The notes: generated by a model from the letters alone, not told the origin. 64,000 nt of DNA from Winogradskyella flava (GCF_014243395.1 NZ_JACLCP010000001.1:1302001-1366000), one strand, 5' to 3'; positions 9,628-20,215 are shown, counted from the stretch's first letter. Made by a program: numbers and translations.

Positions 9628-11199
9628 ATGGCAGGAGGAAAAGCATCTGCAAGGCAGAAAATGATTAACCTTATGTACTTAGTGTTTATTGCTATGATGG
9701 CAATGAATATGTCTAAAGAAGTACTATCCGCTTTCGGATTAATGGAAGCGAAGTTTGTAGACTCTAATATTGATACTACAGAAAAGAATTCGGCACTATT
9801 AGCTGATTTAGCAACTAAAGCTGAGGAGAAGCCGGAAGAATTTGCAGTTCCAGCTAATAAAGCAAAGCAAATTAGTGCAGTGTCTGATAGATTCTATACA
9901 TATATAGGAACATTAAAACAAGATTTGTTAAAAACTGGAGGGTATTCAGTAGACCCTGAAACCGGGAAGTTACCATTCGAAGCAATGGATAAGACAGACA
10001 TCTTAGATGAGATGTGGTTTACGGGAGATCGTTTAACAAAAGCTGGTGATGCCGTAATGGCAGCAATCGAAAAGTATAAAAAAGATGTCAAGGATATTTT
10101 AGGTTCTGATGTTAAGTATCAAAAGGCGATTGAGAGTTTTGAAAAACGTTTTTATACTGGAAAGGAAGAAAATAAAGATGGAAAAAAAATAGATTGGTTA
10201 GATTACCATTATAAAGGTTTTCCAGCTATTGCCTCTTACACTAAGTTGACTGCAATGCAGAATGATGTTAAAGTTACCGAAGCTAACATGTTTAACCTTT
10301 TCTTAGGTAACACATTGGATGCTGCAGTTTCACTTAAAAAATATCAAGCAATTGTGTTGGCTGATAAATCTGCATTTTTTGCAGGAGAAAAGTTTCAGGG
10401 TAAAGTTGTATTAGGAAAATATGCTAATGTAACACCAACTAAACTATCTGTACAAGGAAATGATATAGATGTTGCTAAGGCAGTAGATTCAACTGGTGCA
10501 GCTACATTAGATTTCAATGTTGGTAATGTAGGAGAACACCAAATTGATGGTAAATTTACTTTCTTGGAAGATGGTAAACCTTTAGAGATTCCAATCATTG
10601 GTAACTATGTAGTAGTGCCAAGACCAAATTCTGCAACTATTTCTGCAGATAAGATGAACGTAGTTTATCGTGGTGTTGCAAATCCAATGACCATATCTTT
10701 TGCTGGTGTACCAGATAATAAAGTTAAAGCTTCTGGAGCTGGACTCAAGCCGGCTGGTAAAGGTAAATATGTTATGAATCCTGGAACAGGTAGAGAAGTG
10801 ACCATTAATGTTACTGCTACACTAGATGATGGTTCTAAGGCGAGCGATAGAAAAACCTTTAGGATTAAAGATATTCCAAAACCTACAGGAACAATTGCAG
10901 GTAAGGATGGTCTTGTAAAGTTACCAAAGCGTAATGTTGCTATTGGGACAGTAGCAGCGAAGTTAGATGATTTTGTATTCGATTTACCAATTAATGTAAC
11001 ATCATTTAAAGTTAAAGTGCCTGGACAACCTACAGTTTCATGTGCTGGTACTAAAATGAATGCTCAGGCTAAATCAGCAATTAACAAAGCACGTAGAGGA
11101 GACGTAATCGCAATATTTGATATTAAAGCTAAGATTTCAGGAAACGCTAAATATCAGTTGAAAGGTGTATCTCCAGTAACGGTAGAAGTTACCAACTAA
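9628..11199 (+). CDS. gldM: T9SS/gliding motor protein GldM
   Basis: GldM spans the periplasm and transmits the motion generated with GldL to the GldK/GldN ring. The 523-residue protein starts MAGGKASARQK, with Arg9 conserved in the family. It has one transmembrane helix at about residues 12-34 and then a long beta-rich periplasmic region, corresponding to the D1-D4 domains, to the end. Its length matches the usual 510-525 residues. It is cotranscribed with gldL (53-nt gap) and gldN (65-nt gap). Confidence 0.96.
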   Translation: MAGGKASARQKMINLMYLVFIAMMAMNMSKEVLSAFGLMEAKFVDSNIDTTEKNSALLADLATKAEEKPEEFAVPANKAKQISAVSDRFYTYIGTLKQDLLKTGGYSVDPETGKLPFEAMDKTDILDEMWFTGDRLTKAGDAVMAAIEKYKKDVKDILGSDVKYQKAIESFEKRFYTGKEENKDGKKIDWLDYHYKGFPAIASYTKLTAMQNDVKVTEANMFNLFLGNTLDAAVSLKKYQAIVLADKSAFFAGEKFQGKVVLGKYANVTPTKLSVQGNDIDVAKAVDSTGAATLDFNVGNVGEHQIDGKFTFLEDGKPLEIPIIGNYVVVPRPNSATISADKMNVVYRGVANPMTISFAGVPDNKVKASGAGLKPAGKGKYVMNPGTGREVTINVTATLDDGSKASDRKTFRIKDIPKPTGTIAGKDGLVKLPKRNVAIGTVAAKLDDFVFDLPINVTSFKVKVPGQPTVSCAGTKMNAQAKSAINKARRGDVIAIFDIKAKISGNAKYQLKGVSPVTVEVTN

Positions 11200-11264
11200 G
11201 CAATTTAATCGATAACTCAACGTTACACATTAAAATAAAGCCCAAATTAAAATTTAAAAATAAG

Positions 11265-12176
11265 ATGAAATTTAAAAGCTTTTTATACATAGGATTAACA
11301 TTCTTGGCTGCAAATACCATATTTGCTCAAGCTAATGTCCTTAATGCAAAAATACCAGAAGAAATTGGTATGAAAACCGAAGCACAGTTACTTCTAGATA
11401 ACGATAAGCCATTAGAATATGGTTATGTTGGAGACAGAGACATCTTATTTTCTAAGATGATCTGGGAAAAGATTGTGTTAGACGAACGTGTTAACTTTCC
11501 TCTATATTTCCCAGTTGAGGGAGATTTAGGTGATGATCGTAAGTCTTTATATAAGGTTTTGATGGAAAACATCGAAAGCGGTATGATTCCTAAAGTATAC
11601 AGTGACGCCTATTTTACTGAAGAACGTACTATGGAAGATCTAGCGCCATCCTTAAAGAAAGAAGAGGTTACTGATGAAGGTATAGAGTGGATGAATGCTG
11701 AAGGTATTTCTGATGTTTCTAAAGTGCCAGAAGAATATGTAATCCGCAGAGAAATTGGAGCGGCAGATATCAGTTCTTTTCTTATTAAAGGGTTGTGGTA
11801 TTTCGATAAGCGTCAAGGAGAGTTAAAGTATCGTATCCTAGGTATTGCTCCAGCAGCACCAGATGTTAACTTTATTGATTCTGATGACGAAGCGAACAAA
11901 GAACCTATTGGCTTATTTTGGGTTTTTTATCCAGAAATTAGAGATATTTTGCATGAAGCAAAAGCCTTTAACAATAATAATAGTGCATCCCCAATTTCTT
12001 TCGATCACTTATTAAATAGCCGTCGTTTTCACGGACTTATCTATAAGGAAGAGAACGTTTATGGTGATAGAGAGATCAAAGAATATGTTGCTGAAAATGC
12101 GTTAATGCAACTTTTAGAATCAGAACGTATTAAGAATAAGATTAGAGATTTTGAACAAGATATGTGGAGCTACTAA
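11265..12176 (+). CDS. gldN: T9SS/gliding periplasmic protein GldN
   Basis: GldN is the partner of GldK in the periplasmic ring of the type IX secretion system. The 303-residue protein has a Sec signal peptide ending around IFAQA and the conserved GldN/PorN domain (LGIAPAAPD, GLFWVFYPEIRD, SFDHLLNSRRFHGLIYKE). It is the last gene of the operon, and a strong terminator follows 21 nt after its stop. Confidence 0.95.
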   Translation: MKFKSFLYIGLTFLAANTIFAQANVLNAKIPEEIGMKTEAQLLLDNDKPLEYGYVGDRDILFSKMIWEKIVLDERVNFPLYFPVEGDLGDDRKSLYKVLMENIESGMIPKVYSDAYFTEERTMEDLAPSLKKEEVTDEGIEWMNAEGISDVSKVPEEYVIRREIGAADISSFLIKGLWYFDKRQGELKYRILGIAPAAPDVNFIDSDDEANKEPIGLFWVFYPEIRDILHEAKAFNNNNSASPISFDHLLNSRRFHGLIYKEENVYGDREIKEYVAENALMQLLESERIKNKIRDFEQDMWSY

Positions 12177-12197
12177 TTAGCTCACACGATTAGATAT

Positions 12198-12227
12198 AAC
12201 GCTCACTTTTTAAGTGGGCGTTTTTTA
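12198..12227 (+). terminator. Rho-independent terminator of gldKLMN
   Basis: An 11-bp stem with one G-U pair (AACGCTCACTT / AAGTGGGCGTT) and a TTT loop is followed by TTTTTTATT. Confidence 0.85.
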
Positions 12228-12276
12228 TTCATATCATTCTTGCCTTGGCATAAATCTTTTTGATAATTTCGCTTAT

Positions 12277-13323
12277 GTGAAACAAGTAGATTATATTATT
12301 GTTGGTTGTGGTTTGGCAAGTATAGCTTTTTGTGAGCAATTGCGAGCAAACCATAAATCTTTTATGGTATATGATGACAATTCTCAGAAATCATCTTTAG
12401 TCGCAGCGGGCCTTTACAACCCTGTAGTTCTTAAGCGATTTTCTGATGTTTGGAAAGCCAAGGAACAGTTGGAAATTGCTTTGCCTGTTTATAATAAGAT
12501 AGAAGCAGATTTAGGAGTTAAGTTTGACCATAAGCTTCAACTTTTAAGACGATTTACGTCCATCGAAGAACAAAATCTTTGGTTTAATGCAGCTGATAAG
12601 CCAAGTTTAGAGCCTTATCTTTCAATCCAGCTCCTTAAGAATACCCATGATTGTATTGATGCGCCTTATGGTTTTGGAGAAGTCCTGCATACAGGTCGTT
12701 TAGATACAGAAAATTTAATAAAGTCATATAAATTTTTTTTAAAGGAAAAGGATACTTTAAAAGAAGAACAATTTCAATATCATAAACTTCAAATTGAAAG
12801 AGGCAGTCTTAAGTACAATGAAATAATACCAAAGCAAATTGTCTTTGCAGAAGGGTTTGGAGTTAAAAAGAATCCATTCTTCAGTCACATTCCATTAAAT
12901 GGTACAAAAGGAGAAGTACTAATTATACAGGCACCCGATTTACAAATTGATTTTGGTGTTAAGTCGTCGGTGTTTATTATACCTATCGGTAATAATAAGT
13001 ACTATGTTGGTGCCACATACAATTGGAAGGATAAAACACATCAACCTACAGATGAAGGACTAGACGAATTACTAACCAAATTAAAAACTTTTATCAAGTG
13101 TGATTTTGAGGTTATTAGGCATGAAGCAGGTATAAGACCAACAGTCAAGGACCGACGTCCATTGGTGGGAAGACACCCAAAATCACAAAATTTATATGTC
13201 TTGAATGGGTTAGGTACCAGAGGTGTGATGATTGCACCTTATGTTGCCGAGAAGCTTTTTAATTTTATCGAAAACGATAAGCCCTTAGATTTTGAAATAA
13301 ATATTGAGAGATTTAAGCATTGA
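12277..13323 (+). CDS. FAD-dependent oxidoreductase (DadA/glycine oxidase-like)
   Basis: The protein of about 348 residues opens with a Rossmann dinucleotide motif (YIIVGCGLASIAFCEQL). It ends with the DAO-family C-terminal region (GIRPTVKDRRPLVGRHP; LNGLGTRGVMIAPYVAEKL). Such enzymes oxidise amines or D-amino acids in the cytosol; the substrate cannot be read here. I choose the GTG at 12277, directly before the FAD motif. An in-frame upstream GTG at 12214 lies inside the gldN terminator and would add an unrelated N-terminus. The last 11 nt overlap the convergent DUF983 gene. Confidence 0.85.
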   Translation: MKQVDYIIVGCGLASIAFCEQLRANHKSFMVYDDNSQKSSLVAAGLYNPVVLKRFSDVWKAKEQLEIALPVYNKIEADLGVKFDHKLQLLRRFTSIEEQNLWFNAADKPSLEPYLSIQLLKNTHDCIDAPYGFGEVLHTGRLDTENLIKSYKFFLKEKDTLKEEQFQYHKLQIERGSLKYNEIIPKQIVFAEGFGVKKNPFFSHIPLNGTKGEVLIIQAPDLQIDFGVKSSVFIIPIGNNKYYVGATYNWKDKTHQPTDEGLDELLTKLKTFIKCDFEVIRHEAGIRPTVKDRRPLVGRHPKSQNLYVLNGLGTRGVMIAPYVAEKLFNFIENDKPLDFEINIERFKH

Positions 13324-13729
13324 CATTGTTAGACGCGGCATTTTTGGCTTTACGAGCTAGCGCTTTATCATAACTCATAAATAAGTTAATCCAGATATTT
13401 CTGGACAAGCGCATAATAATTGGCATAAAACCAATTAAAGTCAACACGATTGAAATGAACGCCAAAAGAATAGAAGACTCGAATATAACGAAGCTCGTAA
13501 TAAACGCAGCGACCGCAAAAGCAACACCTACGCCATAACTCACATACATTGATCCATAGAAAAAGGATGGTTCCATTCTGTATTTGGTACTGCAGTGAGA
13601 ACATTTTTCATTTATTTTAAGCGTGTCGGAAAGCACATAAGGGTTTTTAACCGTGTACATTGATTCTAAATGGCATTTGGGACATGCGCCAAAAAGAATA
13701 CTATAAAGTTTCATTCCTTTTCTTATCAT
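13313..13729 (-). CDS. DUF983 membrane protein with zinc-ribbon-like N-terminus
   Basis: This 138-residue protein has two CxxC pairs (ACPKCH near residue 15 and CSHC near 43), as in DUF983 proteins. Two transmembrane segments follow at about 62-85 and 87-108. The function is unknown for the family. It is convergent with the FAD oxidoreductase and shares 11 nt with it. The start could also be the Met at residue 6. Confidence 0.85.
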   Translation of the reverse strand: MIRKGMKLYSILFGACPKCHLESMYTVKNPYVLSDTLKINEKCSHCSTKYRMEPSFFYGSMYVSYGVGVAFAVAAFITSFVIFESSILLAFISIVLTLIGFMPIIMRLSRNIWINLFMSYDKALARKAKNAASNNVNA

Positions 13730-13840
13730 ATTGAAAACCGTTACTTTTGCGTTTTTTAAAACAATACAAAGATAAATTTTTTACCAGCCTTGTATTGTAA
13801 CTATTGTAACTTTATTACAATAGCGTGATTCAGAATTACT

Positions 13841-15751
13841 ATGCTTAATATTCATAATTTATCTATAGCCTTTCAAGGAGAATATTTGTTCGAGGACATA
13901 ACATTTAAACTAGGTCTTGGAGACCGAATAGGTTTGATTGGTAAGAATGGTGCAGGAAAGTCAACCATGCTTAGAATACTCTCTAAGGAACAAGAAGCAG
14001 ACACTGGACAGATAGCGGCAGAGAAAGATTTAAAGATTGGATTTCTAAAGCAGGATATCGATTTTGATTTCGGAAAGACTGTTTTACAGGAGTCCTATGA
14101 AGCTTTCAAGGAGATTAAAGCTTGTGAATCTAAGCTCGAACTCATAAATACCCAATTAGCCGAACGCACCGATTATGAAAGCGAGTCTTATAATCAATTA
14201 ATGATCGATTTAAATGAAATTCAGCATCAGTATGAAATTCTTGGAGGTTACAATTATCAAGGTGAGACTGAAAAGATTCTTCAAGGCCTAGGATTTAGGA
14301 GAGAAGATTTCAATAAGCTTACAGATACATTTTCTGGTGGTTGGCGAATGCGCATAGAATTAGCAAAACTTTTACTTCAGAATAATGATCTATTACTCTT
14401 AGATGAGCCAACCAATCATTTAGATATCGAATCTATAATATGGCTAGAGAACTTCTTAAAGAACTATTCAGGAGCTGTAGTTATTGTCTCTCACGATAAG
14501 ATGTTTTTGGACAACGTGACCAATAGAACTATAGAGATTTCATTAGGTCGAATTTATGATTATAACAAGCCCTACACTAAGTTCTTAGAACTCAGAAAGG
14601 AAATGAAAGTACAACAGTTGGCTGCTCAGAAAAATCAAGAAAAACAAATTCAACAGACAGAAAAACTCATTGAGAAGTTTAGGGCAAAAGCTTCGAAAGC
14701 AACAATGGCACAATCCTTAATAAAGAAGTTGGACCGTATTGATAGAATTGAGGTAGATGAAGACGATAATAGTGTCATGACTTTAAACTTTCCTGTATCC
14801 ATTACACCAGGTAAAGTGGTCATAGAAATGGAAAATGTTTCTAAATATTATGGCAATTTACAGGTGTTGAATAATGTTAATCTTTCAATAGCTAGAGATA
14901 CCAAAACAGCATTTGTAGGTCAGAATGGTCAAGGAAAATCGACATTGGCTAAAATTATTGTTGGTGAGATTGAACATAAAGGGAAACTGACCTTAGGACA
15001 TAATGTTCAAATTGGCTATTTCGCGCAAAATCAGGCAGAATATTTGGACGGGAATAAAACAGTCTTAGATACCATGATTGATGCTGCCAATGCAACCAAT
15101 CGTAGTAAGGTTAGAGATATATTGGGTTCTTTTCTATTTAGAGGAGATGAAGTTGAAAAATATGTAAAGGTGTTGTCTGGGGGTGAGCGTAATCGCTTAG
15201 CCTTGGCCAAGTTGTTATTGCAACCATTGAATGTATTAATAATGGATGAGCCAACAAACCATCTCGATATTAAATCCAAAAATGTATTAAAAGAAGCATT
15301 AAAAAAGTTTGAGGGCACTTTAATATTAGTATCTCATGATAGGGATTTTCTACAAGGCTTAACGGATACGGTCTATGAATTTAAAGATCAAAACATCAAA
15401 GAGTATTTAGGTGATATCGATTTCTATCTAGAGCAAAGAAATCTTGAAAACCTAAGGGAAGCTGAAAAGCGAACCATTATCACTGAGAAACCAAAGGAGA
15501 GTAACAAGCAGAATTATGAAGATCAAAAGAAACTTAAGTCTTTAAATAATAAGCTTAGTAATATCGAATCTAAGATCAATCAACTTGAAAAGGGCATTAA
15601 AAATGATGATGTCGCTCTAGCTACTAATTATGATGAGACGGTTTCAGATCCTAATTTTTTCGAAGCTTACAAATCCAAAAAATTAGATTTGGAAAAATTA
15701 ATGCAAGATTGGGAGGCCGTACAAGAACAGCTCGACAATTTTAACAATTAA
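13841..15751 (+). CDS. ABC-F family ATPase
   Basis: This 636-residue soluble protein has two ABC domains and no membrane segments, which is typical of ABC-F ribosome-associated factors (Uup/YheS type). The first domain has GKNGAGKST near residue 35, the signature FSGGWRMR and LLLLDEPTNHLD. The second has GQNGQGKST, LSGGERNR and VLIMDEPTNHLD. An interdomain helical linker (about 240-310) corresponds to the P-site tRNA interaction motif region. A C-terminal Lys/Asn-rich coiled coil (about 555-636) resembles the Uup DNA-binding extension. It appears to be a single gene ahead of the efflux operon. Confidence 0.92.
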   Translation: MLNIHNLSIAFQGEYLFEDITFKLGLGDRIGLIGKNGAGKSTMLRILSKEQEADTGQIAAEKDLKIGFLKQDIDFDFGKTVLQESYEAFKEIKACESKLELINTQLAERTDYESESYNQLMIDLNEIQHQYEILGGYNYQGETEKILQGLGFRREDFNKLTDTFSGGWRMRIELAKLLLQNNDLLLLDEPTNHLDIESIIWLENFLKNYSGAVVIVSHDKMFLDNVTNRTIEISLGRIYDYNKPYTKFLELRKEMKVQQLAAQKNQEKQIQQTEKLIEKFRAKASKATMAQSLIKKLDRIDRIEVDEDDNSVMTLNFPVSITPGKVVIEMENVSKYYGNLQVLNNVNLSIARDTKTAFVGQNGQGKSTLAKIIVGEIEHKGKLTLGHNVQIGYFAQNQAEYLDGNKTVLDTMIDAANATNRSKVRDILGSFLFRGDEVEKYVKVLSGGERNRLALAKLLLQPLNVLIMDEPTNHLDIKSKNVLKEALKKFEGTLILVSHDRDFLQGLTDTVYEFKDQNIKEYLGDIDFYLEQRNLENLREAEKRTIITEKPKESNKQNYEDQKKLKSLNNKLSNIESKINQLEKGIKNDDVALATNYDETVSDPNFFEAYKSKKLDLEKLMQDWEAVQEQLDNFNN

Positions 15752-15815
15752 GTTTTTTTTAACGGCATAGCGCATTGATATAGGTAAATTTGCAGCTTAA
15801 ATAACCATCAAGTAA

Positions 15816-16943
15816 ATGCGTAAAATTATTCTTTCAATATTAGGAGGACTTCTAATCGTTGGAGCCTACTTTGCTAGTCAGTATATTGCCGATAAAGGCG
15901 ATAAAAAGCGACCGGCTCCCGAGAAAGTTGTAAAAACGGTTTTTACCGATACAGTTCATAATTCAACAGTGCAAATCGTAATTCCAGCCAATGGTAGCTT
16001 GGTGGCTAAACGAAGAGTAGAGCTTTACTCAGAGGTTCAAGGTGTCTTTCGGACAGGGAATAAATTGTTTAAACCAGGACAAGAATATCGTCAAGGTGAA
16101 AATTTAATAAGAATTGATGCATCAGAATACTATGCAAGTGTTCAATCGGCAAAAAGCAATCTCTATAACTCCATAGCAGCTATAATGCCAGACTTGAGAT
16201 TAGATTTTCCTGAAGTGTTTCAGAAGTGGCAAACCTACCTCAATGGTTTTGATTTAAATAAATCAACACCAAAACTGCCAAAAATGACGACCGATAAAGA
16301 AAATTATTTCATTACAGGTAGAGGTATCGTATCGAATTATTATAATGTCAAGAATCTTGAGCAGCGTTTAGCTAAGTACAATATTAGAGCACCTTTTACT
16401 GGAATTTTAACTGAGGCTTTGGTCACTGAAGGTTCACTGATAAGAAATGGACAAAAGCTTGGTGAATATATAGATCCTTCTGCTTACGAGATGGAAGTCG
16501 CACTTAGCAAAGCCTACGCTAGTCTTTTAAAAGTTGGAGAGCAAGTAGCACTTAATAATTTAGATAAGACTCAAAACTTTAATGGTGCAGTGTCTCGGGT
16601 AAATGGCAGTATAGACGCCACTACGCAAACTATTACGGCTTATATAGAAGTAAAGGATAAAACACTAAAAGAAGGGATGTATCTAGAGGCAAACCTTAAT
16701 GCAAAAGAAGAAAGCGATGCTATCGAAATCAATAGAAATTTGATGTTGGATGGCGATCAAATTTTTGTTGTAAGAGACAGTATTTTGGATATTATAGATG
16801 TTAATCCTGTTTACTTTTCAGATGCCAAAGTAGTTTTAAAAGACATACCTAATGGTACAATTATTTTATCAAAACCAGTGCCTGGAGCCTATGCTGGTAT
16901 GAAAGTAAAACCATACACAGCCACTAATTCTAAGGACATTTAA
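15816..16943 (+). CDS. RND efflux periplasmic adaptor (HlyD/MFP)
   Basis: This 375-residue membrane fusion protein joins an inner-membrane RND pump to an outer-membrane channel. The N-terminal hydrophobic anchor is at residues 5-22. A lipoyl/barrel-sandwich part (VKTVFTDTVHN, LYSEVQGVF) follows, then a short hairpin and the second lipoyl half (YNIRAPFTGILTEALVTEGSLIRNGQKLG), then beta-barrel domains. It is first in a three-gene operon, 2 nt before the RND gene. A perfect -7 box (TAAATTTG at 15785-15792) lies 23 nt upstream of the start, but I see no clear -33 TTG at the usual distance. Confidence 0.92.
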   Translation: MRKIILSILGGLLIVGAYFASQYIADKGDKKRPAPEKVVKTVFTDTVHNSTVQIVIPANGSLVAKRRVELYSEVQGVFRTGNKLFKPGQEYRQGENLIRIDASEYYASVQSAKSNLYNSIAAIMPDLRLDFPEVFQKWQTYLNGFDLNKSTPKLPKMTTDKENYFITGRGIVSNYYNVKNLEQRLAKYNIRAPFTGILTEALVTEGSLIRNGQKLGEYIDPSAYEMEVALSKAYASLLKVGEQVALNNLDKTQNFNGAVSRVNGSIDATTQTITAYIEVKDKTLKEGMYLEANLNAKEESDAIEINRNLMLDGDQIFVVRDSILDIIDVNPVYFSDAKVVLKDIPNGTIILSKPVPGAYAGMKVKPYTATNSKDI

Positions 16944-16945
16944 CC

Positions 16946-19900
16946 GTGAGGAATTTAATAGCATATTTTATTAGGCATAGTGTAGCTGTTAATGTTGTTA
17001 TACTCGCATTTTTAGTTTTTGGACTTTTTGGAGCATCAAAATTGAAGTCTTCTTTCTTTCCATTAGTGGATTCCAAAAATATTAGCATTAATGTTACTTA
17101 TCCCGGCGCTTCTCCACAAGAGGTTGAGGAAGGTATAGTTCTTAAGATTGAAGATAATCTTAAAGGATTAAATGGAGTAGAACGTGTCACATCAACTTCG
17201 AGAGAAAATAGTGGTAACATTAATGTTGAAATTGAAAAAGGAAAGGATATTGATTTTATGCTTCTCGAAGTGAAGAATGCAGTAGATCGTGTGCCTACAT
17301 TTCCCGTTGGTATGGAGCCTCTAATTGTTGCAAAGCAAGAAGCACTTAGACCTACGATAACCTTTGCTGTAAGCGGTAAAAATATTCCCTTAGCAACACT
17401 AAAACAGATTGGTAGACAGGTAGAAAATGATTTAAGAGGTATCGATGGTATTTCCCAAATACAAATCACAGGGTACCCAGAAGAAGAAATTGAAATTGCA
17501 GTTAACGAAACTAATTTGCTAGCTTATGATCTAACCTTTGCTGAAGTTGCCCAAGCGGTAAATCAGGCGAGTTTAATAACCACTGGTGGTACAATTAAAA
17601 CGGATGCAGAAGAATACTTGATTAGAGCAAATAACCGTTCGTATTATGCCGATGAACTATCGAATTTAATCGTAAAGTCAGATCCTTCAGGACGTAAGAT
17701 TCAGCTTAAGGATATTGCTACTGTAAAAGATCAATTTTCTGAAACTCCTAACGCTAATTATTTTGATGGTAATTTGTCAATTAATATTACCATAACAAGC
17801 ACCAACACCGAAGACCTAATTTCTTCAGCTGATAAAACCAAGGCTTATATAGAAGAGTTTAATCAAAAGTATGAGAATGTACAACTCAATGTGGTAAGGG
17901 ATTTATCTACAACATTGGTACAGCGTACAGAGTTACTCACCGAAAATGCCATTATCGGTATGATTTTGGTTTTAACTTTTTTATCTCTATTTCTAAATAC
18001 AAGACTGGCCTTTTGGGTTGCTTTTGGCCTACCAGTTGCCTTTTTGGGTATGTTCATGTTTGCTGGTTACTTTAATGTTACCATTAATGTTTTATCGCTA
18101 TTTGGAATGATAATCGTTATTGGTATTTTGGTGGATGATGGTATTGTAATAGCTGAAAATATATACCAGCATTACGAAAAAGGAAAGTCACCAGAACAAG
18201 CTGCGATTGATGGCGTCATGGAGGTTTTGCCGGCTATTGTTTCTGCTATTTCAACCACAATTTTGGCTTTTGGTATTTTCTTATTTTTGGATGGAAGAAT
18301 AGGAGAATTTTTTGGCGAAGTTTCCGTAATTGTAATTCTCACTTTGGTTGTTTCACTTGTTGAAGCTCTAATCATTTTACCCGCGCATTTGGCGCATTCT
18401 AAAGCACTTCGTGCTGAGAGTCCAGTTCAAAAAACAGGATTGGTCGGTGTTTTTCAGAAAATCTTTTCAAAATTACGTTATATCAACACCTTTGGCGATA
18501 AGATCATGCGATGGTCTCGGGATCGTATGTATAGCCCAACCTTGCGCTTTGCCTTAAATAATAAGTTCTTAACTGTTGCTATTTTTATTGCGTTCTACAT
18601 GTTGACCAATGCGAGTTTTCAAGGCGGAATTATAAGAGGCGCTTTTTTCCCTAGAATAGCTAGTGACCGAATTAGTATTAATCTAGAAATGCCTAATGGT
18701 ACCAATGAAAAAGTTACCGATAGTATTATTTCATTGATTGAAGCTAAAGCGAAAGAGGTTACTAAAGAGATTAATGATGAGTATTTGGGTGAGAACCCTG
18801 ATAAATATTTAGTCGAAAATATCATAAAAAATATTGGTCCAGGTTCCTCGACGGCTTCGTTAGCAATTAATTTGTTGCCAGGTGAGGAGAGGCCTAATGA
18901 GATTACGTCTGATTTAGTTTCTAATCGCATTAAAGAACGTGTGGGTTCTGTAATTGGTGTAGAGAGTTTAGTTTATGGTAGTGGTGGAAACTTTGGTGGT
19001 TTACCTGTTTCGGTATCCTTATTGGGGAATAATATAAAAGAGCTTAAAGCTGTAAAGTCCGAATTAAAGCAAATCCTGGAAGACAATGTATTACTAAAGG
19101 ATGTAACGGATAATGATCCTGCTGGTATTAAAGAAATACGACTTAAACTTAATGAAAGTGCTTATGCCTTAGGATTAGATTTAAGAAGTGTGATGACCGA
19201 AGTAAGAGCCGCTTTCTTCGGTGCTCAAGCTCAGCGTTTTCAACGTGGACAAGATGAAATTAGAGTTTGGGTGCGTTATAATAGGGAAAGTCGCTCGTCT
19301 ATTAACAATCTTGATAATATGCGTATTTCTACTCCTGCTGGTCAGCGCATACCATTAAAGGAAATAGCAAGTTATGAGATTGTCCGCGGTGATGTGGCAG
19401 TAAACCATCTAGAAGGACGACGCGAAATTCAGGTGTCAGCAGATATCACGGACCCAAAGAAGACTAGTGCAACCGATATCATGGCAGAGATTAGGGATGA
19501 CATCATGCCAGAGATTCTATCAAAATATCCAACGGTTACACCATCTTACGAAGGACAGAATAGGGAGCGCTTAAAACTTATAAATTCCTTAGGACCTGTA
19601 GGAATAACGGTTTTGCTTTTAATTTACATAGTTATTGCATTTACGTTTAGAAGTTATAGTCAACCTTTAATTTTGTTGCTATTAATTCCATTTAGTTTAC
19701 CTGCGGTGGCTTGGGGACATTGGATTCATGATTTTCCTGTGAACATATTATCCATGTTAGGTATTATTGCACTGATTGGTATCATGGTAAATGATGGATT
19801 GGTATTGATTAGTAAGTTCAATAGTAACTTAAAGGAAGGTATGTTGTTTGATGATGCTTTATATGAAGCAGGTCGTTCAAGGTTTAGGGCTATATTTTTA

Positions 19901-20215
19901 ACTTCCTTAACAACTGTTGCTGGCTTAGCACCTTTGATTTTTGAGGAAAGTAGACAAGCCCAATTTTTAATTCCTATGGCTGTTTCCATTGCTTATGGAA
20001 TTGGTTTTGCTACAGTTCTTACGTTAATATTATTGCCAATTTTCTTATCCTTTAGTAATTTCATAAAGAAGAATGCCAAATGGTTATGGACAGGAGATGA
20101 AATCACAAAAGAGGAGGTTGAGCGCGCTATAAAAGAAAAAAATGAGGGTATCATTATGTCGGGTGAGTCGAATATAAATCAAAGTGAAGAATATCTAATT
20201 GCAGAAAGAGAATGA
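16946..20215 (+). CDS. RND-family efflux transporter permease
   Basis: This 1089-residue proton-driven pump of the AcrB/CusA superfamily has the usual internal duplication: TM1 at about residues 11-30, periplasmic porter domains, TM2-6, then a second copy starting near residue 530. The proton-relay aspartate pair is in TM4 (GILVDDGIVIAENI). It starts with GTG. The C-terminal tail of about 50 residues is charged and cytoplasmic. The substrate (drug, lipid or metal) cannot be determined; there is no metal-binding His/Met cluster of the CusA type that I can see. It overlaps the tolC-like gene by 4 nt (ATGA). Confidence 0.94.
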   Translation: MRNLIAYFIRHSVAVNVVILAFLVFGLFGASKLKSSFFPLVDSKNISINVTYPGASPQEVEEGIVLKIEDNLKGLNGVERVTSTSRENSGNINVEIEKGKDIDFMLLEVKNAVDRVPTFPVGMEPLIVAKQEALRPTITFAVSGKNIPLATLKQIGRQVENDLRGIDGISQIQITGYPEEEIEIAVNETNLLAYDLTFAEVAQAVNQASLITTGGTIKTDAEEYLIRANNRSYYADELSNLIVKSDPSGRKIQLKDIATVKDQFSETPNANYFDGNLSINITITSTNTEDLISSADKTKAYIEEFNQKYENVQLNVVRDLSTTLVQRTELLTENAIIGMILVLTFLSLFLNTRLAFWVAFGLPVAFLGMFMFAGYFNVTINVLSLFGMIIVIGILVDDGIVIAENIYQHYEKGKSPEQAAIDGVMEVLPAIVSAISTTILAFGIFLFLDGRIGEFFGEVSVIVILTLVVSLVEALIILPAHLAHSKALRAESPVQKTGLVGVFQKIFSKLRYINTFGDKIMRWSRDRMYSPTLRFALNNKFLTVAIFIAFYMLTNASFQGGIIRGAFFPRIASDRISINLEMPNGTNEKVTDSIISLIEAKAKEVTKEINDEYLGENPDKYLVENIIKNIGPGSSTASLAINLLPGEERPNEITSDLVSNRIKERVGSVIGVESLVYGSGGNFGGLPVSVSLLGNNIKELKAVKSELKQILEDNVLLKDVTDNDPAGIKEIRLKLNESAYALGLDLRSVMTEVRAAFFGAQAQRFQRGQDEIRVWVRYNRESRSSINNLDNMRISTPAGQRIPLKEIASYEIVRGDVAVNHLEGRREIQVSADITDPKKTSATDIMAEIRDDIMPEILSKYPTVTPSYEGQNRERLKLINSLGPVGITVLLLIYIVIAFTFRSYSQPLILLLLIPFSLPAVAWGHWIHDFPVNILSMLGIIALIGIMVNDGLVLISKFNSNLKEGMLFDDALYEAGRSRFRAIFLTSLTTVAGLAPLIFEESRQAQFLIPMAVSIAYGIGFATVLTLILLPIFLSFSNFIKKNAKWLWTGDEITKEEVERAIKEKNEGIIMSGESNINQSEEYLIAERE

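Noticed and set aside
12239..12271. Promoter directly before the FAD oxidoreductase (TTG, 21 nt, TAATTTCG)
   Set aside because: The boxes are a fair match, but the -7 box ends only 5 nt before the GTG start, so it would give a leaderless message; the evidence is too weak to list it.
16946..20215. Several long minus-strand open frames inside the RND gene
   Set aside because: They are antisense to a clearly coding gene with strong domain evidence; their length reflects codon composition.
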